A stretch of 64,000 nt of DNA from Neoalteromonas flava. Its GTDB lineage: Bacteria; Pseudomonadota; Gammaproteobacteria; Enterobacterales; Alteromonadaceae. The notes beneath the pieces are model-generated. The model searched no databases. It was given only the letters and a program-made list of their open reading frames with translations, and was not told the DNA's origin. This document shows positions 55,398 through 64,000 of the stretch, piece by piece; the stretch's first letter is position 1; every line of letters starts with the position of its first letter. The stretch lies in NCBI RefSeq assembly GCF_002807685.1, contig NZ_PEAX01000002.1:124001-188000 (forward strand), read 5' to 3'. The translations under genes were made by a program, and so were the position numbers.

Positions 55398-58133
55398 ATG
55401 AATCATTGGTTAAAAATTCTCACCCTTGCACTATTACTTGTTGGCTCAATTGCCTGCACACGGATGACCCCAGAAGAAACCTACGCAGAGGCACAACGCC
55501 TGATGCAACAGCAAGAGTATGCAGAAGCCGCCATTCTTGCTAAACAATTAATTTCTGACGCACCTCGTGACCCAGCCTACCGAGTACTGATGGCACGCCT
55601 GCACATGCACGCAAGAAATCTAGATGCTGCAGATAAAGAATTTTTACGTGCTGTTGAGTATGGAGTCGATTTAGCCGAAATATCGCGCGAGCAGGTCGAT
55701 CTTGAACTTATCACCAATAATTACGATTACGCGTATGAGCTACTGCTGGAACGCCAACGTTTTTTCGCGGATGCTGAAGAATGGAATGCATTAGTAGCCG
55801 CTGTTGCTCTGGTAATGAATGAGCCGGCGATACTGGAAGACTCCCTCAGCAAACTTAGCGAAAGGCAAAGTGACTTTAAGGCGGCGGCTGAATTGATTAG
55901 CGAACGCGAAGTCATACAAGCAGGACAATTGTTACTTGATTCTAATCAAGAATTCTATGCGCCAGAGATTTACTTTATTACAGGCTCTTCACTTGTAGAT
56001 AGTCAAGAGCATGAAGTTGCACAAGCACTTATCGAAAAGTATACGACCGTTCGTCCGGCGAATCGGATAGCAAATTATTTTCTTGCTCGCAGCTACTTAG
56101 CTACTGATGAAATGGAAAAAGCACGTACACAAATTGATATTGTGCGGAATGGAAATACCAAAAACGCATTAGGCCTATATATAGAAGCTATTTATCAATT
56201 CCAAAATGATGACATTGATGAAGCTGCAAAATATGCTTCAAGTGCTATTGAAGCTGGCTTCAATAATCTTTCTTTGCATTTCATAGTAGGAGTACACGCT
56301 TTCCAAAATGAAAACTTTGAACGAGCCTTATCCTCATTCGAATACTTAAATTCAAGTTTGCCTGAAACGACCGTGATTCAAAGGTTACTGGGTGCAACTC
56401 AACTAAGATTAGGAGACTTCGCTTCTGCATCCAGTGCCATTACTCAAATTAAAGATCCTACGGAAACAGATATAGCGTTGATCCTCTCTTCTGGATTCAG
56501 TGCAGTTCAGTCATCACAATCTGACGAAGTTCTCAGCGAAGTAACAAGATTCGGACGTAATAAAGATATAGCTGATGTTGATAATGCTCTTGGGTTTGCG
56601 TTGCTCAGTTATGCCGAAGATAACGAAGCAGGGATCAAGCAACTAGAATCTACTCAAGTCGCAAATCCGGAAAGCTTGAACGCTTTCGCTCTGCTAGCAA
56701 CTGCATATGTGCAATCTGGCCAGCTTGAATTAGCTCAAAACCTCATAGAAAAATTCCTTGATAACAGAAATGAATTAACGATTGAGACTCGAGAAGTATT
56801 AGCAAACGTATACTTACAACTAGGTGAGCTTGAGAAGGCAGCACGGCAATTCGGTCGAATTGCTGAGGCTGAACCTAAACGTCCGAGTGTAATGATGTTC
56901 GCTGTGATAGAGGCGGAAGCTAGTAAAGATTTTGAAGCGGCGTTGTTGGCAGTAAAACAATATGTTGCTGAAAACCCATCAAATATAAAAGGTTTTTTAA
57001 AGTACAATGACCTTTTAAAATCATTGAACGCCCCTCAGTCCGAATATGAATTACTTTACGGTGCATTATCGCAAGTCAATCAGCCTAAACATCAAATGCT
57101 ACTTTCTGAACTGCTGATTGCGGATAATTCGTTATCAAGGGCTGAAGGTATTCTGGAGAAGCTTGACTTGAGCGAGTTAAAGCCTCGAGCAAACATGTTG
57201 CTAGCGCATATTGCTTTCGAAAGTGGCAATGAGAAGAAAGCTGAAGATTTAGTCTTAAATATTTTAAATGAAATTCCCAACGATACAAAAGCTCTTCAAA
57301 TTGCGATGCGAGTATACGTCGAAAAGAAAGACTTTGTATCTATTGAAAATCTTATTAGCAAAGCGTTAGTGGTCGATCCCAATAATGCAGAAATTATCTA
57401 TCTAGATGCACTTAATTCCACATTAAGTGGAGAGTTAGATAAGGCGCAGGCTCAACTAACCAAGCTCAGTGCAACGAATAATCAAATTGCAGTTCGTGCT
57501 CTGCAAGGAAAAGTTGACTTAGCTAAAGGTCGATACGATAAGGCGTATCCTAACTTGTTGGAAGCATATATGACTGAGGCTACCCGTTCGCGTTTAATGG
57601 ATTTAGTAAAAGTAACGAACAAGTTAGGTCGAATAGAAGAAAGAAATAAGATTATAGATGCTTACATCGAAAACGTTCCAGATGACCTCGCTATTCAACT
57701 GATGAGAATTGAGTATCTTTTTGCTGATGATTTAAATGCTGGCGTAAAAGCTCTTGAATCGTTTATTCAGCAGCATCCAAAAAATGCTATAGCCTTAAAT
57801 AACCTTTCTTGGGCATATCTTGAGCTTGGCGAGTTGAATAAGAGTATTTCGGCTATAGATCGTGCTTTGGTGATAGCACCTGAATACCTCCCCTTCATAT
57901 ATCAGAAGTCAAAAGTGTTAGCCGCACAAGGAAAACTGGATGAAGTCATATCTTTAATGACACCTAATGTCAACTTTGAAGCCAATCAACCAAGTAAATA
58001 TGAGTTTGCTTATATCCACTTTCTGCTAGATGCTAAAAAAACTGCCGAAGCATCATTTTACTTCGAAAAACTAGTTCGTAACGGTGTTGATGATGATCGA
58101 TTGGAAAAAATACAAGCTCGCTTGAATGAGTAG
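55398..58133 (+). CDS. prsT: PEP-CTERM system TPR-repeat lipoprotein (PrsT)
   Basis: A 911-residue outer-membrane or periplasmic lipoprotein from the ATG at 55398. The signal ends at the lipobox VGSIAC near residue 20. About 20 TPR units follow, with the PSKL-like and YxxAL patterns of PrsT near 60 and 800. Two head-to-head TPR genes, one soluble and one lipid-anchored, is unusual. The codon usage of the second half looks more AT-rich than the first, for which I have no explanation. It is the expected partner of exosortase A polysaccharide loci. Confidence 0.92.
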   Translation: MNHWLKILTLALLLVGSIACTRMTPEETYAEAQRLMQQQEYAEAAILAKQLISDAPRDPAYRVLMARLHMHARNLDAADKEFLRAVEYGVDLAEISREQVDLELITNNYDYAYELLLERQRFFADAEEWNALVAAVALVMNEPAILEDSLSKLSERQSDFKAAAELISEREVIQAGQLLLDSNQEFYAPEIYFITGSSLVDSQEHEVAQALIEKYTTVRPANRIANYFLARSYLATDEMEKARTQIDIVRNGNTKNALGLYIEAIYQFQNDDIDEAAKYASSAIEAGFNNLSLHFIVGVHAFQNENFERALSSFEYLNSSLPETTVIQRLLGATQLRLGDFASASSAITQIKDPTETDIALILSSGFSAVQSSQSDEVLSEVTRFGRNKDIADVDNALGFALLSYAEDNEAGIKQLESTQVANPESLNAFALLATAYVQSGQLELAQNLIEKFLDNRNELTIETREVLANVYLQLGELEKAARQFGRIAEAEPKRPSVMMFAVIEAEASKDFEAALLAVKQYVAENPSNIKGFLKYNDLLKSLNAPQSEYELLYGALSQVNQPKHQMLLSELLIADNSLSRAEGILEKLDLSELKPRANMLLAHIAFESGNEKKAEDLVLNILNEIPNDTKALQIAMRVYVEKKDFVSIENLISKALVVDPNNAEIIYLDALNSTLSGELDKAQAQLTKLSATNNQIAVRALQGKVDLAKGRYDKAYPNLLEAYMTEATRSRLMDLVKVTNKLGRIEERNKIIDAYIENVPDDLAIQLMRIEYLFADDLNAGVKALESFIQQHPKNAIALNNLSWAYLELGELNKSISAIDRALVIAPEYLPFIYQKSKVLAAQGKLDEVISLMTPNVNFEANQPSKYEFAYIHFLLDAKKTAEASFYFEKLVRNGVDDDRLEKIQARLNE

Positions 58134-58175
58134 GAATGTGTCAGGAAATTTAACAACTTTTGAGGCGCAAAAAAA

Positions 58176-58203
58176 AATAAAAGCATAACCTTATGTTTTT
58201 ATT
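58176..58203. repeat. 28-bp near-perfect inverted repeat upstream of the PEP-CTERM gene
   Basis: A 13-base arm, AATAAAAGCATAA, and its opposite TTATGTTTTTATT differ at one base. It lies 42 bases after the TPR lipoprotein stop, so it may be that gene's AT-rich terminator. It is also 14 bases upstream of the sigma54-like element and could be a regulatory site. Confidence 0.5.
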
Positions 58204-58216
58204 GGGATTTTAAAGT

Positions 58217-58232
58217 TGGCACGCAGTTTGTA
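58217..58232 (+). promoter_or_regulatory. Sigma54-like promoter of the PEP-CTERM gene
   Basis: TGGCAC (58217-58222) matches the -24 consensus exactly; TTTGTA follows at the right spacing, with GT in place of GC at -12. The start would lie about 40 bases before the ATG. The mismatch lowers certainty. Confidence 0.5.
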
Positions 58233-58280
58233 TTACCTTCTAGGTATTCACAAAAAATTTGTTTTCACAAGGAGCAACAA

Positions 58281-59144
58281 ATGAAAAAATTAGTAGCACT
58301 AGGATTAGCAACAGCTTTCGCGGCAAACGTTGCTCAAGCAGATCCAATTACTTTCGACCCAGATGGTTCTGGTACGGATTACTCTCCAATATTAGTCGAT
58401 TTGTTCAGCTTGAACATTCGTCCAGCAACGGCATCGTATTCAGTTTTCCAAGACTTTGGCGCTGACAATGCATTGAATGATGGCGATACTTTCAGCGAAA
58501 CTTTTACGTTCAACTGGACTGAATGGTCAGAAGGTTTAAATTTCGGCGGTTTTGGAACTGACGTACAATGGACTTTGACATTAGATGGGTACATTACTGA
58601 CGTACAATACGATGCAGGTGTCCCGACTATTACTGACCCTCTAAACGATTTTACTGGCAACACGTCTTTCTTGGACGATCTTGCTAATACGTCGTTCCAA
58701 ACAGTATTCAACCCAACAAGCGTAAGTCCTTCTGTAAACATGACAGCAACATACATGGGTAATGTGATCGGTATATTTGACTTGCTAGCAGGTGTATCTG
58801 GTACTCCAGTTGCTCTAGCTGATGATAATTCAGCTGCGTTTGTATTCAAATTCAAAATGAATGAAACTTTTGCTGCTAACTTCGCAGATTTCGATAATGT
58901 ATGGAGCGATCACAATGGTGACCCGCTAGACCAAGATCTTATCTTTGCGGTTGGTGACGGTTCAACAACTATCAACGGTGTTACTGGTTTTACACAAGAC
59001 CAGCAAACAGGTAATTGGGTAGCTGACATCTCAGTAAGCGACAACGGTGCAACTCTTGAGTTCAACGTACCTGAGCCTACTTCTTTAGCAGCTCTAGGTC
59101 TTGGTTTGCTTGGACTAGCCGGTTTCCGCAGATTCTCTAAGTAA
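58281..59144 (+). CDS. PEP-CTERM sorting-domain surface protein
   Basis: A 287-residue exported protein with a signal ending ANVAQAD near residue 21 and a canonical exosortase signal at the end: VPEPTSLA, a hydrophobic stretch GLGLLGLAGF and RRFSK. The mature body is rich in Asp, Asn, Thr and Gly with no Cys, typical of PEP-CTERM matrix proteins; it has some likeness to PepA flocculation proteins in opening with DPDGSGTDYSP, but I do not claim the family. Exosortase would cut at PEP and attach the protein to the surface. Confidence 0.92.
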   Translation: MKKLVALGLATAFAANVAQADPITFDPDGSGTDYSPILVDLFSLNIRPATASYSVFQDFGADNALNDGDTFSETFTFNWTEWSEGLNFGGFGTDVQWTLTLDGYITDVQYDAGVPTITDPLNDFTGNTSFLDDLANTSFQTVFNPTSVSPSVNMTATYMGNVIGIFDLLAGVSGTPVALADDNSAAFVFKFKMNETFAANFADFDNVWSDHNGDPLDQDLIFAVGDGSTTINGVTGFTQDQQTGNWVADISVSDNGATLEFNVPEPTSLAALGLGLLGLAGFRRFSK

Positions 59145-59618
59145 TCTAACAATATAATTTAATTTAAAGCCGGCGCAAGCCGGCTTTTTTATTTTAAGCT
59201 CATACACTTTTTAGGTTCTTAGGAGTCAGAATAATGGTTAATAATTTTAATTACTTATATTAAGCTCAACTCTGGTTCCCATGGTTATAAATGTCTTAGG
59301 AACTTAATTTGTGAGTGCTGATTTAAGAAACGTTAACATCAACAATGCGCAAGGATTCAATCAACCAACAAAATATAAATTCATAAATACTTAGAAAGAC
59401 AAATTAATCATAAAGTATTTCACTAAAGACATTGACTGGCGAATTAAAATAGCGCTAGTAGAACTTTTATGTGATAGTCAATTATTACAATCTGACATAG
59501 ATAAGTGCAGACATAATTTTGTACAAGTAGAGTTTAAGTTTCGGTCACATAATTTATTCAGATAAAACGTAAAACAACTCTTAAAGTACGTTAACTTTTC
59601 ATTTTTAACTGATAGAAC
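59145..59618. other. AT-rich intergenic region
   Basis: Holds the terminator at 59166-59190. The rest, about 430 bases before the SGNH gene, is AT-rich with no frame over 15 codons that I could support, no clear promoter and no tRNA. Confidence 0.6.
59166..59190 (+). terminator. Terminator of the PEP-CTERM gene
   Basis: AAAGCCGGC and GCCGGCTTT pair around GCAA and are followed by T residues, 22 bases after the stop. Confidence 0.9.
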
Positions 59619-60326
59619 ATGCTTAAGAAAATATCCTGGTCATATTTCATTGTTATTCATCTTGCCCTTGCCTTGGTAATCATCAAGTCTGATTTTTTGC
59701 AACGTGTTGAGCGGAAACTTGGGTTTAACCAAACTGAAATAACGCAGCATTATAAAACTATGACATCATTTCATGCGCGTATTGATAGTAATCTTCCTCA
59801 GAACTCAATTATTTTCATAGGTGATAGCCATATACAGGGCTTAGCAGTTTCAGCAATAAATGATCGAGCAGTGAATTTTGGCATCGGAAATGATACAACC
59901 TTCGGCGTTCTGCAACGCCTTGAGCAATATCGATCCATTCAGAGTTCTGCCGCGGTTGTAGTTTCTATCGGCTTTAATGATCTTCGATATAGAGAGAACG
60001 AAGAAATCATAGAGAATATTACTAAGATTTTAAACTTTATACCGAGTCACAAAAAAGTACTGCTGACTGCTTTACTCCCTGTAGGAAAAAAACTTCACAA
60101 AAAGTACAATGGACGAATAACTGCTATCAATAAAAGGTTATTCGATTTGACTCTCCGAAGGCACAATGTTCACTTTATCGAGGCTTTTGGCAGTTTTTTA
60201 AACAAAGAAGGTTATCTTGAGGAGAAATACCTCCTCCGTGATAATGTTCACTTATCTTCATTGGGCTATAAAATATGGATCATGGAATTACGGAAAGCGC
60301 TAAAACATCTTCTAGACACCGAATAG
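59619..60326 (+). CDS. SGNH/GDSL hydrolase with N-terminal membrane anchor
   Basis: A 235-residue protein with a hydrophobic N-terminus (about 7-25) and an SGNH fold. The Ser block is FIGDSH near 69, the Asn block GFNDLR near 120 and the Asp-His block DNVHLSSLGY near 214. It probably removes acyl groups from exported sugars. Its last 52 bases overlap the acyltransferase-3 gene, suggesting a pair that adds and removes acyl groups. No good ribosome site precedes the ATG. Confidence 0.88.
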   Translation: MLKKISWSYFIVIHLALALVIIKSDFLQRVERKLGFNQTEITQHYKTMTSFHARIDSNLPQNSIIFIGDSHIQGLAVSAINDRAVNFGIGNDTTFGVLQRLEQYRSIQSSAAVVVSIGFNDLRYRENEEIIENITKILNFIPSHKKVLLTALLPVGKKLHKKYNGRITAINKRLFDLTLRRHNVHFIEAFGSFLNKEGYLEEKYLLRDNVHLSSLGYKIWIMELRKALKHLLDTE

Positions 60327-61351
60327 ACTACTTAGATGGGCTGAGAGGTTTGGCAATAATACTCGTGATAGTTTTTCACGCATATACTCGATGGATTGAA
60401 CTTGTTCCCTACGGCGATGCCTTTGCATCATTTCCGTTGTTTAAATTCGGATATCTTGGAGTACAGCTATTTTTCTTGATATCTGGTTTCGTTATTTTCA
60501 TGTCCCTAGATGCGTCAAATGGTGCATTCAAATTTATTTATAAAAGATGGCTACGCTTGTTCCCCGCGATGTTAGCTTGTTCAATATTGATTTTCATCAC
60601 AGCAAGCTTTTTTCATGCACGTCCTAATGGTATTCCTAATCCTATCGATGTAGTCCCAGGCTTAACATTCATATCCCCATACATGTGGTTTAAGGCTACT
60701 GGGATAGAGATGGCAAGTTTAGAAAATGCCTTTTGGTCAATTTATGTCGAAGTTAAATTCTATGTTTTAGCCGCTATTGTTTACTTTTTGCTTGGCCGGC
60801 GGTATCTCGTGCCAACTTTGTTTTTCTTTTATGTTATGTGGCTATTAAGTTCTCAGTTTACTGAAAACCAATTCGCAAATTTTGTGTATTCAGTTTCAAT
60901 ACTGGCCAGTTTTCAATACTTCGGCTGGTTTGCTGCTGGGGCCTCGTACTATCTATTCACAAAGAGTAGTCATATAAATTGGTTTTATCTGGGAGTTTTA
61001 ATTTCTGCTGTCTCTGCGCTGGTGGAAGGGCAATTTGAACTACAACCTTCGATAGCTGCACTTATCATTTGTGCTTTCTTTGCACTCATTCTAAGAAACA
61101 GTTGGTTGCAGAATATGCTTAGTAACAAGCAACTCCTATTTATGGGTTTTATCAGCTATCCTCTCTATCTGTTGCATGAAAACATGATGATTGCATTAAT
61201 CATTCAATTAGATGATTACCTACCGTATTCTTCGCCGTTAATACTGCCTTTAATAAGTATCACTTTCGTTTCACTTGTTGCATATATTATCGCTAAATAC
61301 GCAGAGCCTAGAATTAAGGGCTGGCTATTGAAACTACCAGTTAAAAAATAA
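60275..61351 (+). CDS. Acyltransferase-3 family membrane protein (second copy)
   Basis: A 358-residue integral membrane protein. YLDGLRGLAIILVIVFHAYTRW near residues 18-39 carries the family's catalytic His, and PLFKFGYLGVQLFFLISGF follows near 50. About ten helices are predicted. The ATG at 60275 lies inside the SGNH gene in another frame, with no later in-frame ATG before the conserved motif, so the 52-base overlap is probably real and couples translation. Confidence 0.9.
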   Translation: MDHGITESAKTSSRHRIDYLDGLRGLAIILVIVFHAYTRWIELVPYGDAFASFPLFKFGYLGVQLFFLISGFVIFMSLDASNGAFKFIYKRWLRLFPAMLACSILIFITASFFHARPNGIPNPIDVVPGLTFISPYMWFKATGIEMASLENAFWSIYVEVKFYVLAAIVYFLLGRRYLVPTLFFFYVMWLLSSQFTENQFANFVYSVSILASFQYFGWFAAGASYYLFTKSSHINWFYLGVLISAVSALVEGQFELQPSIAALIICAFFALILRNSWLQNMLSNKQLLFMGFISYPLYLLHENMMIALIIQLDDYLPYSSPLILPLISITFVSLVAYIIAKYAEPRIKGWLLKLPVKK

Positions 61352-61390
61352 AGGTATAAGTATCACTTTATTACCAGGATTAGTATGAAA

Positions 61391-61428
61391 CACCAGATGA
61401 CGATGGCAATTAGGATCGTCAGCTGGTG
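61391..61428. repeat. 38-bp inverted repeat between acyltransferase and wecC
   Basis: CACCAGATGACGAT (61391-61404) and ATCGTCAGCTGGTG (61415-61428) are opposed with one mismatch around a ten-base loop. It could form a strong hairpin for the converging transcripts, yet no T-run follows on either side. It occurs once in the window as far as I can see. Confidence 0.5.
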
Positions 61429-61528
61429 AACAAAAGCACATTTTTAGTCGAAAAAGACCATAGACTCATCAAGTTAATGCATATTAATTTTAAGTTACTC
61501 ATCAAAGCCTAATGTATTTATCTTTTTT

Positions 61529-62770
61529 TTAAACGATTCCACGTGTATCAATCACAATCTTGTTCTTGATCACCTCGATTGGCATCGCTTTAAACTCATC
61601 ATGGTCGACTAAAACCACAATCACATTGCAGCGCTCTAGCGCGTCATGCAGTGATGTTAGTGTTACCTTATCTGATACGCCTTTGGGCAAAGCTGAAATG
61701 TTCGGTTCAACCGCGAGGATTTCACCAATCCCCTGCTCAGCTAAGTCATTGGTTATGGCTAAAGCAGGGCTTTCACGCAAGTCATCTATATTGGCTTTAA
61801 ATGCCAGTCCCAAGCAGCAAATGACTGGGCGCTTGAACTCATCAGCCGCTGCTGTAACCTGACGCTTAACATAACCCGGCTTGCCATCGTTAATTTCACG
61901 AGCCGTGCGGATAATGCGAGCGGTTTCTGGTGCACTATCCACAATAAACCAAGGGTCTACCGCAATACAGTGCCCACCCACACCAGGGCCTGGATTCAAA
62001 ATATTTACACGCGGATGACGATTAGCAAGAGAGATAAGCTCCCATACGTTAATTTTGAGCTCATCACAAATAATTGATAATTCGTTCGCAAAGGCAATAT
62101 TAACGTCACGGAACGCATTCTCAGTCAATTTCGCCATCTCAGCCGTTCGCGCATTGGTTAACAAGCATTCGCCGCGAACAAAGGTTTTATAAAGTGCTAA
62201 CGCTTTTTCAGAGCATGCCGGGCTAATGCCCCCAATAATACGGTCGTTAGACACCAGCTCTTCCAATACTCGTCCTGGCAATACACGTTCAGGGCAATGC
62301 GCAATTGAAAGGTCGGCTTCACCGGCACTGTTTAATGGATTAGTTAGATCAGGGCGCATCTCGCTAAGCCATTTTGCGACCTGCTCTGTTGCCCCCACCG
62401 GAGATGTCGACTCTAAAATAACCAAGTCGCCTTTTTTGATTACCGGTGAAATTGCCTTACAGGCTGCTTCGATATACGACAAATCTGGTGTATGACCTTC
62501 CTTAAATGGCGTAGGAACCGCGATGATAAAGACGTCAGCTTCCTCTGCTTCCAGAGTCGCTTTCAGTTTACCGGTGGTTACGGCAGCCTGTACCACCATA
62601 TCCAAATCGGGTTCAACAATATGAATTTTGCCCTGATTAATGGTGTTAACCGCATGTTCTGATACGTCAACACCCACAACATCTAAGCCTCGCGAAGCAA
62701 TAATTGCAGCTGTAGGTAAACCGATATAGCCCAGACCGATTACTGCAACACGACTAAACCCTTTACTCAT
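61529..62770 (-). CDS. wecC: UDP-N-acetyl-D-mannosamine dehydrogenase
   Basis: Oxidises UDP-ManNAc to UDP-ManNAcA for surface polysaccharide. The 413 residues have the NAD motif GLGYIGLPTA at about 11-20, ILESTSPVGATEQ near 118, and the catalytic Cys in GPGVGGHCIAVDPW near 253. The ATG adjoins the stop of wecB directly, and GAGGAAC lies within wecB's end. Together wecB and wecC would supply ManNAcA. Confidence 0.95.
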   Translation of the reverse strand: MSKGFSRVAVIGLGYIGLPTAAIIASRGLDVVGVDVSEHAVNTINQGKIHIVEPDLDMVVQAAVTTGKLKATLEAEEADVFIIAVPTPFKEGHTPDLSYIEAACKAISPVIKKGDLVILESTSPVGATEQVAKWLSEMRPDLTNPLNSAGEADLSIAHCPERVLPGRVLEELVSNDRIIGGISPACSEKALALYKTFVRGECLLTNARTAEMAKLTENAFRDVNIAFANELSIICDELKINVWELISLANRHPRVNILNPGPGVGGHCIAVDPWFIVDSAPETARIIRTAREINDGKPGYVKRQVTAAADEFKRPVICCLGLAFKANIDDLRESPALAITNDLAEQGIGEILAVEPNISALPKGVSDKVTLTSLHDALERCNVIVVLVDHDEFKAMPIEVIKNKIVIDTRGIV

Positions 62771-63889
62771 TTATAGTTCCTCTAAATACGTTCTAATGCG
62801 TTCGCAGGCTTTCCCATCACCGTAGGGGTTGTGCGAATAGCTCATTGTTTCATAGGCCTGTTGATCATCCAATAACTGATTGGCCAACGAGACGATTTTA
62901 TCGGTGTCAGTGCCGACTAGTTTCACAGTACCCGCTTCGACCGCTTCTGGACGTTCCGTAGTGTCGCGCATACAGAGCACTGGCTTGCCTAGCGAAGGCG
63001 CTTCTTCTTGAATACCACCGGAATCGGTCAAAATAATGTGCGCTCGCGTCATTAGATAAACAAAAGGCAAATAATCTTGCGGTGCAATTAAGCGCACATT
63101 ATCGGCTTCACCAAGGATCCGCTTAACCGGCTCTTGTACATTCGGATTAAGGTGGACTGGATACACAATCTGCACATCATCACGCGCTGAAAGCGCCTTC
63201 AATGATTCACATATACGCTCAAATCCACCACCAAAACTTTCACGGCGGTGCCCTGTAACCAAGATCAGCTTTTTATTGGCATCAAGAAAATCGAAACGCT
63301 CTGCAAATTGTTGCGACAAGGCAGCATCCTGCTCAATTTTTTGCGTTACCCACAGCAATGCATCGATTACCGTATTTCCTGTAACCAAAATAGAATCAGG
63401 ATTTACATTTTCCTTAAGCAACGCACTTTCAGACGTTTTGGTCGGTGCGAAGTGATAATTAGTTAACGCCCCAGTTAACTTGCGATTGGCTTCTTCTGGC
63501 CATGGGCTGTAAAGATCGCCGGTACGTAATCCTGCCTCAACATGACCAATCTTAATTTTCTTATAAAACGCAGCGACTGAAGTCGCAAACGTGGTCGAGG
63601 TATCACCGTGAACTAACACTACATCCGGCTCATAGTCTTCTAGTACTGGCTTTAAATTCAGTAGCACGTTGGCGGTAATGTCATACAAGTCCTGACCAGG
63701 CTTCATAATATCCAAGTCATAGTCTGGCTTGATTTCAAATAAGTCTAGTACTTGGTCGAGCATTTCACGGTGTTGAGCGGTCACACATACCCGCACATCC
63801 AGCCGCTCAGATTTATTTAACTCTAATACCAGTGGAGCCATTTTTATTGCTTCTGGCCGAGTGCCAAAGACGAGTAGTATTTTGTTCAT
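62771..63889 (-). CDS. wecB: UDP-N-acetylglucosamine 2-epimerase
   Basis: Interconverts UDP-GlcNAc and UDP-ManNAc. The 372-residue protein has the [13 protein letters not shown] motif at residues 9-21, HVEAGLRTG near 130, and [18 protein letters not shown] near 289, all typical of non-hydrolysing epimerases. It is first in the wecB-wecC pair. The upstream region 63890-64000 is AT-rich and shows no further gene before the window ends. Confidence 0.96.
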   Translation of the reverse strand: MNKILLVFGTRPEAIKMAPLVLELNKSERLDVRVCVTAQHREMLDQVLDLFEIKPDYDLDIMKPGQDLYDITANVLLNLKPVLEDYEPDVVLVHGDTSTTFATSVAAFYKKIKIGHVEAGLRTGDLYSPWPEEANRKLTGALTNYHFAPTKTSESALLKENVNPDSILVTGNTVIDALLWVTQKIEQDAALSQQFAERFDFLDANKKLILVTGHRRESFGGGFERICESLKALSARDDVQIVYPVHLNPNVQEPVKRILGEADNVRLIAPQDYLPFVYLMTRAHIILTDSGGIQEEAPSLGKPVLCMRDTTERPEAVEAGTVKLVGTDTDKIVSLANQLLDDQQAYETMSYSHNPYGDGKACERIRTYLEEL

Positions 63890-64000
63890 AATCTAGTTAC
63901 TTTTTATTTATATTTATGTAAGTCTATAGAGCTAAGCCTAGCTGTAAATAGAATATCTACCTTTTCCTCAAGAAAGTTGTAGGAATACCTCAATATGAAA

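Overview
The window looks like chromosome of a marine gammaproteobacterium, most like Alteromonadales. The support is the queA-tgt-yajC-secD-secF order, a CheV protein, a long-form isocitrate lyase, a yjfIJKLMC-type operon and a PEP-CTERM/exosortase accessory set. The lineage is inferred from gene content only. I saw no tRNA, rRNA, CRISPR array, insertion sequence, phage gene or replication origin.

Layout. 1-4793 (minus): queA, tgt, yajC, secD and the start of secF. 5013-5276: a small DUF6471 gene. 5345-10686 (plus): a seven-gene PspA-type envelope operon (DUF2170, PspA/IM30, K+ channel, DUF2491, DUF350, DUF1190, ATP-grasp ligase). 10937-11524: a two-BON-domain periplasmic protein. 11602-16481 (minus): an RND efflux operon ending in its own TetR regulator, with a 46-bp nested palindrome upstream. 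16758-25481: small stress and membrane genes, including an entericidin-like lipoprotein, MscS channel, DUF2254, DUF2945, hemerythrin, GdhA, a phosphatase-diacylglycerol kinase fusion, DUF2878, a YflT-like protein and DUF1328. 25655-31134 (minus): a five-gene phosphorelay operon that includes a free-standing histidine-kinase dimerisation domain and a sigma54 activator. 31279-35063: rhomboid protease, VC0807-family protein, alkaline phosphatase and CheV.

35347-43844 is a carbon and lipid block: isocitrate lyase, an alpha/beta hydrolase, a wax ester synthase/DGAT, a LysR regulator, malate synthase G and a patatin-like lipase. This fits growth on acetate or fatty acids with neutral-lipid storage.

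44011-63889 is a cell-surface block. It has two acyltransferase-3 proteins, an SGNH hydrolase, two nucleotide-sugar modules (TviB-like dehydrogenase with a UDP-glucuronate epimerase; WecB with WecC), and PEP-CTERM components: the exosortase-associated acyltransferase, two large divergent TPR proteins of the PrsT type, one canonical PEP-CTERM protein and one variant. The exosortase and the PrsK/PrsR regulators are not in the window. Sigma54-like -24/-12 elements precede both PEP-CTERM-type genes. The most unusual part is a tight operon of the autoinducer-synthase-like acyltransferase, an E1/ThiF-like adenylyltransferase and an Acg-type nitroreductase-like protein (48575-51288). It resembles a small-molecule or peptide-modification cassette attached to the surface-sorting system.
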